Part shown: positions 24,535 through 35,586 of the stretch, piece by piece | Numbering within the stretch: the stretch's first letter is position 1 | Layout: each line of letters starts with the position of its first letter | DNA from: Physcomitrium patens | Taxonomy: Eukaryota; Streptophyta; Bryopsida; Funariales; Funariaceae | Assembly: GCF_000002425.4 (NCBI RefSeq) | Contig: NC_037270.1 | Location: 15,461,178 to 15,525,177 of the forward strand | Direction of reading: 5' to 3' | Length of the DNA stretch: 64,000 nt | Notes under the pieces: model-generated | What the model saw: the letters and a program-made list of their open reading frames with translations, nothing else | Databases searched by the model: none | What the model was told of the DNA's origin: nothing | Made by a program: the position numbers and the translations under genes

Positions 24535-24551
24535 CCTCGCCAGCGGCGCCA
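24535..24551 (-). other. Primer binding site, tRNA-Asp type
   Basis: The minus strand reads TGGCGCCGCTGGCGAGG three bases after the 5' LTR. Compared with the 3' end of plant tRNA-Asp (as I recall it, ending CGGCAACGGCGCCA), 14 of 17 positions are complementary. The same primer type is used by Athila/Tat elements. Confidence 0.75.
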
Positions 24552-24554
24552 AAA

Positions 24555-25325
24555 TGTGATTGTCGTTTTACTTACTCTAACTAATCTAATCAGAGTAAAC
24601 CTATATAGGGGAATTCGAACACAAGAAAAGAATACCGCATGAGCTTACACGTTAGGGTCACACAATTAACTGTATTCCGCACTACTTAAAACAGCGAAGA
24701 AACACTACAAGACTTTTTCTTGCTAATGAAATCCTTTCATTAATCGATAACCACTAAATGCAATCTGTACTGTCTCAAAAGTCCACACAAAACACATAAA
24801 TTCTATCCAACACTAGGAATAACCAATCTTACTCAATTAATCTGGCTTTATACAATTTCTATTTTCCCAGATTTCCTCGGTCCGAACACACACAGTTTTC
24901 AATTAACCACGATCATAATCTTCCAGTTATAACCAATCTTCACAGAATCTGATAACAACTTTCAAATTTCTCTCCTTCAATCACACAATACTTCAGTTAC
25001 ACACTCAATATCTCATAAATCATTTTTGTGATTTATTCCACGAATTCTTTTTATAGTATTCAGAACTTTAAACAACAAAACAAAAAAAAACAAGAGACAG
25101 TACCAAGCTTATCCCGGCTCATACTATCACAGTCTGGCCCTTACTTCCTCTCTCCCATCCTCTTTATGCTACCACGAGATACCAACTACTACATCTCTAA
25201 TGAAAACTGCTTTTCGTTATTATTCATCCATTTTACCTACTGAACTACCTTTTCAACAGTCATCTATCCCTGTTTATACTATAAACTAAGTATCTACAAT
25301 TCAGCAAATAACTACTTATTCTACA
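24555..25325 (-). repeat. 5' LTR of family O element
   Basis: Partner of 15347-16116. At most of the counted differences it keeps G or C where the other LTR has A or T, so it is the better preserved copy. Confidence 0.93.
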
Positions 25326-28300
25326 AGGACTTATGCTTATATTATAGAGAAGCTGTACACATTACTCAATATTGTCTAAAGAAACAACTAAGCAAAAAAT
25401 CAAAAGCATGGTTACCAAAGAAGACGATGTATTGGAACAAAAGTTTCTTCAGCTACAATAGAAATCGTATGGCTAGAATCTTGTATAATTCCTAATAAAA
25501 GTTCGATTCTCTCCTCAAATCCATTACTTATTTTAATATAGAAGTTTATTTAGGACCAAAAAATCATAAAGTCTTAATTTTTTTAGATTCAAGAACCTTA
25601 GCCTATTTTATAGATAAAGATTTTGTTAAAAAATAAGAAATATCATTTGTCAAAAAAACTAAACTTGTATATGTAGAAGTCATAGATGGTTATTCACTAT
25701 CTTTTGGAAAAGTTACACATGAGACTGTTTCTTTAGATGTAGTAATTAAAGATCATTATAGCATAATAATATTTAACATAATAAGATCTTTGTTCAATCT
25801 TATTATTTTAGGATTATCTTGATTAAAAAAACATAATCCTCAGATAGATTAGATTTCTTGTGACCTTAATTTTTTTTGATAGTTTAATTCAAAATCATGT
25901 TAGTCAAGTAGAAATACATAAGTCTAAAATAAATAAATCCTTACTAGTAGATACAACAGCTTTTATGCATGCTGCAAAAGAAGGGTTATCTTTTGCTTTA
26001 TATGCCACGTCTATTTTTGATGGCAAAAAGATGTTAAGTGATATTCTTAGTCAGTGTTAAGATTTTTAGGACGTTTTTTTTAAAAAAAACGTAGATATTC
26101 TTCTAAAGCATCATTTTTATGATTATTCTATCGATCTTTATGAAGGAGCTCAACCACTATTTGGACCAATCTATAGCCTATCACAAAACAAGTTGATTGC
26201 ACTTTGGGAGTACATTCATGAAAACTTGATTAAGAATTTTATTTGTCATTCTAATTCTTCAATGGAACTTTTATTTTATTTGTGAAGAAAAAAGATGGAT
26301 TTTTATAGATATGTATAGACTATTGAAGATTCAATAAGTTTACCATCAAGAATAGGTATCTTTTATCTTTAATTTCAAGTCTTTTTAATCAAATGAATTT
26401 AACAAACATCTATACAAAAATAGATCTACAATGAGCATATAATCTAGTATGCGTCAAAGAAGTAGATGAATGAAAAACTGTGTTTTAAACCAAGTATGGA
26501 TATTTTGAATATAATGTCATATCTTTTGGACTCATAAATGTACCAGTTGCTTTTCAATATTTAATGAATAATGTCTTTTGTAATTTTCTTGATAATTTTG
26601 TCATCTATTATTTAGACAACATCTTAATCTACTCTAAGAACATAGATAGGCATGAAGTTCATGTTAATTGTGTATTACAGAAACTTATAGATGCAAGATT
26701 ATATGCAAAGTTAGAAAAGTGTGTATTCTAGACTACTCAAGTTGACTTCTTAAGATACAATATTTAAAATAAAAGGCTAATAATGGATTCAAAGAAGATC
26801 TAGATTATCATAGATTAGAAGATTCTAAGAACAATAAAGGATGTGCAATGCTTTTTGGGTTTTGCCAATTACTATGAAATCTTTATCAAGAATTTTTTTC
26901 AAGTTGCAGCTCCACTTATATGTTTGACTTGTAAAGACATACTTCAGTGGAATAAAGAAGCCAAATCATCATTTGATGCTTGAAAAAAAGAATTTATTTT
27001 TTTACCAAACTTATATTATGTTGATTTCTTCAAGGCATTTTTTATAAAAACAGATGGATCAGACTTTGCCTTCAGTGTAATATTATCACAAATGGAAGCA
27101 AGTGACAAACTCCATCCAATAGCTTTTCATTCCAAAAAAAATTCAGTAGTCAAGATTAATTATGAAATCTACAACAAATAGCTCCTTGCAAATATGGATT
27201 CTTTTCAAGATTGCTGTCATTATTTAAAAGGTGTCTCAAGTCCAATCACCATGTATGAAGATCTTAAGAACCTCAAGTATTTCATGTCAGCATGTGTTTT
27301 AAGTCGTCATCAAGTTTATTGGAGCATATTCTTATCAAAATTTGATTTCAAGATCACTTATTGACTCAAAAAACAACAAGGTTTGTTGGACTCCTTTTCT
27401 AGATGTTCTTATCTTGCACCAAAAGAAGGAGATGTATCTTTTCATCAACAAAGAATAATTCTCTTGAAGTGGGACTATTTTCATCTTCAAGCAATAAAAT
27501 CATCATTAATTATTGATTTAACATGTATCAATTAAATTCAATCAAATATGTCCTCGGATCTTCTGGTCTGTGATATCAAGAATAATTCTTTTAAGTCTCA
27601 TGATACTTGCAAGTTTGAATTCAAAAACAACTTATTCTATTTTAAGGGATGATCATATATTCCAGAAGATAGGACACAATTACATGTTCTTCAAACTTGT
27701 CATGACTTTTCAAGAGTTGGACATTTTGGATACAATAAGACTTTGGAGATAATATTAAAAAAAAATTGGTAGCGTCAAATGTAGAAGATAGTCAAAGATT
27801 TTGTACAATCATGTGATATTTATTTAAGTTTCAAAACTCCTTGCTGTTGACCTTAAAGACTTCTTTAGCTATTATCTATTCCAAAAAAATCATGGTCTTC
27901 CGTTTCTATAGATTTTATCATGAATCTTCTAATCTCAAGTTCATATGATTTTATATTCATGGTTGTATATCATTTTATTAATATGGCAAATTTTGAATCA
28001 TATACAAAATCTATCACAAGTAAAGAAATAGCTAAGTTTTTTTTTTTTATCAATATCTATTACTATCATAGATTCTTTAAAGATATTATTTCAGATAGAG
28101 AGACTCAATTTATATCAAGATTTTGGAGAATCTTTTTCAAAATATTAAAGGTAGATATAAAGCTTTTTTTGATTTTTTATCTTTAAACTAATAGACAAAT
28201 AGAACATGTGAATTAAGTTTTGGAGTAATACTTAAAATATACCATAATCTATCATCAAAATAATTGAACAATTATTTTGCCATTGGCAGAGTTTGCATAT

Positions 28301-28540
28301 AATAATTTGATACATTCTTCCACTCAACAAATACCTTTCTTTGCCAATTATAGTTATCATCCATAATTTGATACTTTTGACTTTTTAAAAGTTGATAATC
28401 CTGTAGTACAAGATTTAGTAAATTATTTGTTAGATCTATATGCAACAATGAAGGCATAGTTAAAAAAAAACTCAAGAACAACAAAATATTAATGAAGATG
28501 CTTATCATAAGAAACAATAATAATTCAACAAGATAATAAG
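25326..28540 (+). pseudogene. Family C gag end and pol (PR, RT, RNase H, integrase)
   Basis: It begins with the gag zinc knuckle DLCLYYREAVHITQYC (second Cys now Tyr). The protease at about 25570 reads FLDSRTLAYFIDKDF and later VEVIDGYSLS. RT has the active site YLDNILIYSKN near 26605-26640 (catalytic Asp to Asn, a G-to-A change). RNase H is seen from FIKTDGSDFAFSVILSQ at 27045. The integrase zinc domain reads QTCHDFSRVGHFGYNKTL then CDIYLS (Cys to Tyr), and the core has IISDRETQFISRFW near 28090. Stops are dispersed throughout. Confidence 0.85.
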
Positions 28541-28965
28541 GTATGATTACTTTGTGACAATATCAAGACTACATGTCTTTGTGACAAGCTGAACTATCAT
28601 AGGCTTGAACCTTTTTATATTAGTGAATAAATCAATCATGTTGCTTATTGATTATATCTACCAAAGTCTATGAAGATTCACCTTGTATTTTACATGTCTC
28701 TTTTTTAGCCATATAAGATTGAATATCTCGGGAAGAATATAAATGCCACCTCCTCCTATAGAAGTGGATAATATTTAAGAGTTTGAGATGGAAGAAGTAT
28801 TAAATTCAAGGTGGCACCAAAATAAGTTAGAATATCTTATTCATTGGCATAGATATGATAGTAATGAATGCACATGACAGCAAACTAAGAATCTTGTAAA
28901 TGCAGCAAAAAGAGAGTTGAAGCTTTTCATTGACTACATCCATCAAAATCAAGATGAAGAATAGC
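28530..28965 (+). pseudogene. Family C integrase tail with chromodomain
   Basis: After the integrase core the plus strand reads KVWLLCDNIKTT and then CDKLNYHRLEPF, the usual GPF-type C-terminal module. At about 28797 a chromodomain follows: VLNSRWHQNKLEYLIHWHRY, DSNECT, a stop in place of the conserved Trp, then KNLVNAA. A chromodomain here normally targets integration to particular chromatin. The Trp codon TGG has become TGA. Confidence 0.8.
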
Positions 28966-29508
28966 AAATCTTTGCTATAAAAGAAACAAAATCAAAAGAA
29001 GATAATACTGTACCTTCTACCTTTTTTTGTAGCTTGTGTATATTTGTCATACTAAAGAGATAGAGAACCAACAATCAATAGATTCAACTCAAGAGCTTTG
29101 TTTTGAAACTTATCAGATGAGACATTGCAATTGTCACAATCTTTAAGATGACAAAATTAAAATGAAGATCTTTAAGAATAACATGTCTTTCCTTGAATAA
29201 ATAGGAAGATACAATATGTTTAATATGATGACTTTGGAAGAGAGTCCCAATATTTGGTGATTTTATTACAAGTAGGAACAATTCCTGACAGTGTTCCAAA
29301 TATTTTATTTGAAGGAAGTTATGAAAACCTCAATAACGATCAAATAATAAGATGGTCCTCTTGCCTTCGTATGGGATACTATCAACAACTGAGAGGACCT
29401 ATCAACCATCTTTGAAGAGAACAAAGACTAAAGTATGTTGCAAATACAATTTACTGCATCTTGGATTTCTTCAACATATGAAGACCGTTTTTCATAGAAC
29501 TCATCTCT

Positions 29509-29522
29509 AGAAGGGGAGATAA
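29509..29522 (+). other. Polypurine tract of family C copy 2
   Basis: agaaggggagataa sits immediately before the LTR start tgtcatgg. Composition and location are those of a plus-strand primer. Confidence 0.75.
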
Positions 29523-30060
29523 TGTCATGGATATATATAGGTACTCTAATAAATACCTATATAATTAGGTAGAAATTGGTAAAAGTAAATAAAAGTAGGT
29601 TAATTTCATAAGACCTTCTAGAAAAGCTTTCTATAAGCTTTATAGACATTGCTTTGACTTTACATGTATTTGTAGTTGATTGATAGATTAAAAACTTGGT
29701 CAACAAATTAATCACATATTGCCAGCTTGTGGAACAAGCTAATTATGTGGCACACATATGGAAAACTTGCTTTGTAAGTTAAAATATGTGTCTTGTAAAG
29801 TCAACACATTTTGGAAGTCCTATAGGATATTGCCTCATAGCTCTTAATTAAGAATATATATGGAGGCAAGCGTAAAGCCTTCTTCACTCTTGTCAATGTC
29901 ATTTTAGTCATTAGTCTTATTTTTAGACTTTTTAGTCTACTTGTTTTTGGCAATAGCCATTCTAGTTCAATAATATATCATCTTTGAATGACTTTCTAAT
30001 TCTTTTTAATGTCCTAAGAGTGTATTGAGAATTTCTTCCTTTGAGATTCATATCCTTGAT
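29523..30060 (+). repeat. 3' LTR of family C copy 2
   Basis: Starts TGTCATGG after the PPT and aligns with LTRs at 13760-14195, 10491-11062 (inverted) and 62855-63416. Similarity stops at about 30060 (ccttgat), about 20-30 bp short of the end seen in other copies, so its right end is lost. Confidence 0.8.
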
Positions 30061-30600
30061 ATGTATCTTAATATTCATTTCTCTTGATGATTATTAACAA
30101 ATAATTGTTTTGCTTTATAGAGGGACTAAGAAAATCTATTGTAATTGTAGGTTGTACTTTAGAGTGCAAAACAATAAAGCCTCAAGATCCATATCCTATT
30201 TAAAAACAAACAATAAAGAAATACATTCAAGATAGAATTATTCAAAATATAGTAGAAATATTTATTGATGATTGAATAACAACTACAAAATTACAAAGCA
30301 CATTGATGTGCTCAAAAAACACACAAAACATGTTGGAGCACCTGATATAAAAAACTAGCTAGCATTGTTGGAGGAGAGTCGATAGTAGCAAGAAAATCTC
30401 CAAACCTGCAGTAATCTTAAATCAGCTTGAGAACACTGCAAATCTCAGTAGGCAGTTTGTGCACACTAAAAACAACACGAGTGAAATTAGAAATACTCAA
30501 AACAAATCTAGGTTGTGAATAAACAAAAACAAAAATCCAATAGCAAATAACCTCACTTCTGAAGAACGAAACCAATGCAGAGAGCCTAAATTGGGGGGCA
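30061..30600. other. Gene-free transition from repeat to gene island
   Basis: AT-rich to about 30350, then rising GC. A 10-bp inverted repeat (attgttttgc / gcaaaacaat) lies at about 30102 and 30163. No reading frame is supported. Confidence 0.5.
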
Positions 30601-30740
30601 TTTGTTAACTCCCCATTACGATTGCCCGAACGGCAATGGGTCCCGAGGCAGGCCCAAGGGGGCTGGCCGGGACCCCAGGACGCGCACGGCCCGTGACCGT
30701 ATTCAGGATTCTGGCGAGCCCTGAGTGACGAGGGTTGGGA

Positions 30741-30756
30741 TTAGGGTTTAGGGTTT
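30741..30756 (+). promoter_or_regulatory. Telo-box (TTAGGGTTTAGGGTTT)
   Basis: Just over two plant telomere repeats lie about 750 bp upstream of the start codon of the ProX-like gene, in the GC-rich promoter/5' UTR zone. Telo-boxes (AAACCCTA) are known near the transcription start of many plant translation-machinery genes, which suits the neighbour. The transcription start itself cannot be placed from sequence. Confidence 0.6.
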
Positions 30757-31253
30757 GGCTGTGATGCCTCCAGCAAGCTCCTCCGCGTCCATCCCCTAGG
30801 TGGGCTTCTCCCTTCTCCCACGACCTCCATGTCCGGTTCAGGCCTCTTTCGCCTGCATTGTTCCTCATCTTGTCTCGCCTCGGAATCTGGATTGTTGGAG
30901 TGACTTCCAATTCTTCCGTTTTCTTTGTCGGAGTGATTTGTGCTAGTGTGTTCGCCTGATATTATCGAAAGAATCCGGATATCAATTGCCATACCGAACA
31001 CTTCCAGCTTTGTCTGAACTAGTAGCAGTGCAGTCAATTTCGTGAGGTTTATTCCTATTTTCATAGGGCCTGCATTTTAATTTAGGGTCGAAGGCAAGGG
31101 CGACATTGATGTGATGCGGTGCTGTTGATTTTGTTGCATTTCCGTGTCTTTGGGAGTTGTTTGTAAAATTTATCAAATTCGTGACATAATTGTCGTAACT
31201 TTGAAACCTTTGTCGCATTGCTCGAAACATTGGTCTAGCGCGAGACCAGTGCG

Positions 31254-31300
31254 ATTTTTTTGTTTGTTTGTTTGTTTGTTTGTTTTTTTTTTTTTTGGTA
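31254..31300. repeat. (TTTG)n then poly-T microsatellite
   Basis: About six tttg units followed by a T run, in the upstream region or 5' UTR intron of the ProX-like gene. Confidence 0.85.
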
Positions 31301-31507
31301 ATTGCAAACTCGAACTAAATCCCGTTTATGTAGTTTCTGAGGTTCGAGTTACGCCGAGTTTTCATGTGTAATCTTCTGACTCTCTTTGGGTCTTCCAAAC
31401 AGTAGGATTTGACAATTTATTTCTGGAGGTAGACGCCATCCGGAATTCTTCATGCGGAGGGTCCTAACTCGCAACTGAATTGATTGCTTTCATCTGTATT
31501 GGGAATC

Positions 31508-34131
31508 ATGTCGCAATCACGGCTCCACACTCGCGAAACTTTGCTTTCTTTTCTTCAGGTATACATTTTCTTGTAAATAATGGTTCCTTGTTTGGTTCAG
31601 GACTTGTTTATGCTTCCCTTGCCGCCACTGCCCGTTATGTTTCATTGTAATTGTTTTATTGCCTTCCGCTCGCGGGAGCACCTGAACTTTGTAGTTTCAG
31701 AGATTCTGATATTCTGGGGAGATTTGTGCAGGAGCATGGAGTTGACTGTGTGACGCATAACCATCCCGCGGTTTCGATAGTAGAGGAGCAGGTTAATGCT
31801 ATGGGGTTTTTAATGCTAGATATTCATTTATTTTTTAATGTCTTATGATTGCATTTTGTGGCTGTATAGATTGGAGCTATTTCGGTTTAGAAGTTCTTTG
31901 ATTTCAAGTGTATTTTTTTCATATGTTTAATTTGGTGTTACCTGCGATTACAGGCTAATCATGTTGGACATCTGGATGGATGCGTCAGCAAAAATCTATT
32001 TTTAAAGGTAATGAAGGTTCTGGGTATTGGTTCGACTGCTTCGGCGACTGAAAGTATGCTGGCGATGGATGCTAAGTCTGCTTCTGTTGGTCGACTCTAC
32101 AACCTAAGTTATGAAAATTACAAACTGTGATACTGACAGATTGTTTGGTTGTACTGTCTGTGTGTGAGTGCAGGATAAAAAGAATCGATTATATGTAGTC
32201 TCAACGTTGACCACCACTCAGGTCGATTTAAAAGGTGCTTTTTGGATTTTGATTGGTGATGCCGTCAAGTTAGTGTACTAGGTGTGCTTTTACAAGTCCT
32301 AATCTTTCTCTTCTCTTGAAATCTGACGGATGCGTGACTGAACTAAACTTGAACATGTTTTCTCGCAGCACTTTCAGCACGGCTCGGGTTAGGCAAAGGT
32401 GGAGTACGTGTGGCTCCAGAGGAGTCCCTACAGTCTGTTCTTCAGGTAATCTTGCGACTTCTTAATTTCACTGGTTCAGTGCAGATCAGATATCCTGAAA
32501 TCTGAATTGATTCAGCATCAAATACTACGTGGATGTCTTGTGAATGGTGACTCTCGTGAGCAAATTGTCGTGGAGGTGGCTGTTGATTATTGACATGCCT
32601 TCAAAATTGCCACCAACAGGTTTTCTTACACTACAATATAATTTTTGCTTGAACCTCGAAACATATTTGAATTGTTCTCAGTGTTGGCTTTTCTGCTGTG
32701 TAGGTGCCGCCCACTTGCGTGTCACCTTTCGCCCTTATCAATGAATCTGCAAGGTATCTGTTTACTCTCATTCTCTCTCATCAGTATGTTTTTAATAATA
32801 TGTGTTATTTCTCAATACAATATGCTTGAATCTAAACAGAAAAAAAAAAAAAAAAAACCGCCGTATGCTTCATTAGTTTATGAAATTTTTTTGAACAAAC
32901 TTCTTGTGCCTGTAAGCTGGTTAATTTTATGGAACCATCTCAAATTTAGTTATTCCCCTTTCGGCTGCACTGTTAGAATTCAATTTGAGCTGAGCGTTGA
33001 GTGGCTTCAGAATATGATTATTATATCTGTAAACTTAAAGCGTGTCCTGACGGTCTGTTAGGTCTGTAGCTTTGCTGCTGGATGTTGGATTTCAGAAGCA
33101 ATCACGGGTGTTTTTTCATCCTTTGTCCAATGACGTCAGCACAGGTCCGTTTTAAGACCACGATTTCAGTCGCAGTATTAAGGCTCTCTTTATGTTGTGG
33201 ATGGACGTTTCTGAATCCTACGCCGACGAAATTATTTTAGACTTACAATAGTTTTGTTGTGATGCCTTTTCAGCTGTTACAACTGAAAATTTGGACAAAT
33301 TTTTGAAGGCAATTGGCAGAGAACCTTCCTATGTTGATTTCGAGGTATGAAATGAAAAGTCTCTTGTTGATCATTTCGAAAATGTTGTTGGGAAGACGGT
33401 ATTATCAATCAATTGGATCTTGGTTTGTTCCTCTTACATACCGTGCTGCAGGCTGTAGTAGTCGTCGGCAAAGACCAACCTCCTGACTTAGCATCACTGG
33501 TACCGAAGGAAGCCGCTAAGGAAACTGAAAGCCAACAAGGAACTACAGAATTGAAAGGTAATTGAGAGTGAAAGGATGATATGATTCTGTGATTGCCCAA
33601 TATGCGTTCTGTCGCTTAAATCAGCCACAAGTCAGCACAGTTTCCTGACTTTATCTCATGCTTCCAGTGACTGCTGTAGCGCCAGCTACGAAACAGGCCG
33701 CTGCTGCCCCACCAAAGAAAACCAAAGCCGTCGTGCCAAAGACGGAGGGCGTGGTGAGAGTGGATGTATGCAGTGTACTCGCCTCTGTTTTGGATGATGC
33801 TGTTGCTGCTGCTGTCGCCGGAATTCATTCTTCAACCTTGGAGAACGAGAAGAAGCAGGCCGTGGCTGAAGCAGTTGATGCTGCTATTAGGCATAGGCTA
33901 GCTCCAGACCTGGAAAGCTTACTGGTAAGGTTATGATTCTGCTTGCCGCATTACTCATCACATCTGATGCTAGGAGCTGTCTTAATGCCTGCATGTTGGT
34001 GTAAATGGCTCGAAAAGTCATTGAAATTGAACCTCTGTGATCGGCTGTTGTAGATGACGTTCAAGAACACAGTGTACGCTGAAGGCTTCAAGTCCGCAAC
34101 AGAAAGCCAAAGACTTAGTTCTGCTCGGTAG
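31508..34131 (+). CDS. YbaK/ProX-type aminoacyl-tRNA deacylase-like protein
   Basis: Eleven exons: 31508-31558, 31732-31791, 31954-32007, 32174-32234, 32369-32445, 32704-32753, 33062-33144, 33274-33344, 33452-33557, 33668-33924, 34054-34131; total 948 nt, 315 aa. All introns are GT..AG and every junction preserves frame. The YbaK/ProX editing fold spans about residues 18-190, with HPAVSIVEEQANHVGHLDG, KNLFLKDKKNRLYVVS, RLGLGKGGVRVAPEE, SPFALINES, FFHPLSND and DKFLKAIGREPSYVD. Bacterial and animal relatives hydrolyse mis-acylated tRNA-Pro (Ala or Cys). An Ala/Pro/Lys linker (about 205-235) leads to a helical C-terminus ending MTFKNTVYAEGF, a tail I associate with plant homologues. No transit peptide is evident, so a cytosolic location is likely. 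A telo-box lies upstream. The substrate tRNA is inferred from family only. Confidence 0.9.
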
Positions 34132-35586
34132 CATCCGATCAGCTTTATCTGCGATGGCTTCAAGTCCATCTTGTTTCATTGCGACGCTCATCTTCTGCAT
34201 GCACTCAATCTTTTTACTTATTTTTTTTTTGTTCCTCAGCTTTATCCTGATTGAAAGCCTAGAATTCTCATTGTTTGGTCAAATAGATGTACCATACTTT
34301 GAGTACTTTCTTATGAAGTTGTTTTCTTCCCTCATCACTGCACCTGCTATTGTTGACAGAAAAAAGATGTGTTCTGAGTTACTCTTTGTTCATGTGATAC
34401 ATGCTCGAGTAGAATTCCGACATTGAAGCACTATGCTGCTAAAATTATTTTTCATATCAATCCCAGAGTATGTGCATTTGTCTCTTGGTTGCATTTTATT
34501 TACTATCACATGTCTCATCTCGAGATCCAATCCTTTGATCAACATTGGGCTTGCAGGACGAGCAGTCTAATGTTTTCATTTTTGTGTTGATATTGGATCG
34601 TATTACAACAATTCAAGTGCAGCTTTATGAGCAGTTGAGTTTTTTTACCTTAAGTGTCGCTTCTTTAATCTTACACACACCAGACGATTTTGTATAGGCA
34701 AACACATCGTTTTGCACATGAACAATGCACCCTCGCACCTCTGCAACTCATCCTCCTCACGAGCCAATCATTCAGTATCACACCCCAAGCCCCCTTGCAT
34801 CGAAATATGAATGATTTCCGAAACTACGCTACCAAATGCACCTTTTTTCTGCGTATCCTGTAGAATGATCGGAAAGGATTCTCTCGAATAGTTAATATAA
34901 GGAGAAGATGAGATATTAAGAAAAGCAAGCTCGGAGAGGATGGATGTCGGGATGAGATTCTGGCATCCAGGCAGGTGGGTGAAGGGTCGGTAGTCTAAAT
35001 ACCGAGACTAAGGAAATCCAAAAGATCCACCTCAGCACCGGATGGATAGACTTGGCTGCGGTGCTAGCTGGACACGGCTTCCGGATCGCTCTTGTCTTTC
35101 GATAGCATGCGATGTACTAATCTCTCTCCTTTTTGTTCCTGCTGTGTTCTTGTGAGACGGCGCCTCCAACGATTTGTTTCAAGCCCTTTTTTATTTTATT
35201 TATTTATCTATTTTCTTCGTCCATCTGCTCGGTTTTCTCGAGGTGGGTTCATGTGTATTGATCGCTGCGTTTTACTCCATGTGGGCTCTGTCTTGCTGCG
35301 GTTTGCAGGGTTGTGGCTAGATAGATATGTTGTTTGATGTGCTGCGGTGTTTGTATTGGAGGATTGTTTCTGTGAGACTTCGTGAGGTGTCATTGTACTT
35401 GGGTTATCGTAGAGAGGAGAATTGCAGTGGTTACCAACTAGTGGAAATCTGGTTGAAGGTGTCGTTGGGTTTGATTCTTTTACTCAAAGCTGATACTTGG
35501 CTCTTCTTCTGCAGAATTTGCTTTTGCAGAAGAATCAAAGGCCATCGCTCATAATTTGTCGAGGGAGTGGAGAGAAGTAGGGCACA
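34132..35586. other. Intergenic region between two plus-strand genes
   Basis: It holds the 3' UTR of the ProX-like gene and the promoter/5' UTR of PSRP1. GC rises after about 34900. A likely 5' UTR splice acceptor (cttcttctgcag) lies at about 35503-35514 shortly before the PSRP1 start. The open frames here (for example 35092-35337) lack protein-like character and are not genes. Confidence 0.55.

Larger units (their letters stand above)
15347..25325 (-). mobile_element. Near-complete nested Ty3 element, family O, 9979 bp
   Basis: Flanked by 770/771-bp LTRs beginning TGTGATTG and ending TTCTACA in plus-strand reading. Features in minus-strand order are 5' LTR, tRNA-Asp-like primer site, gag with three zinc knuckles, protease, RT, RNase H and integrase in one continuous frame, an extra coiled-coil ORF, polypurine tract and 3' LTR. 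No chromodomain is seen. The FLDDF active site, tRNA-Asp primer type and extra ORF resemble the Tat/Athila side of plant Ty3 elements. It is less AT-rich than its host element. Target duplication is aagat/aggac, which differs by two transitions. Confidence 0.92.
13760..30060 (+). mobile_element. Family C chromovirus copy 2, host of a nested insertion
   Basis: Plus-strand Ty3 element interrupted at 15347-25325. Its parts in order are a 5' LTR at about 13760-14195, gag at 14570-15346 continuing at 25326, protease at 25570-25850, RT at 26160-26800, RNase H at 27040-27430, integrase at 27660-28530, chromodomain at 28790-28960, polypurine tract at 29509-29522 and 3' LTR at 29523-30060. Without the insertion it would be about 6.3 kb. 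The chromodomain places it among chromoviruses. It is heavily decayed with many stops. Confidence 0.88.

Noticed and set aside
30100-30175. 10-bp inverted repeat suggesting a MITE
   Set aside because: Arms are short, the spacing is small, and no target duplication or second copy was seen.
30741-30756. Interstitial telomere as a chromosome-fusion scar
   Set aside because: Only about two units are present and they lie in a gene promoter, which fits a telo-box better.
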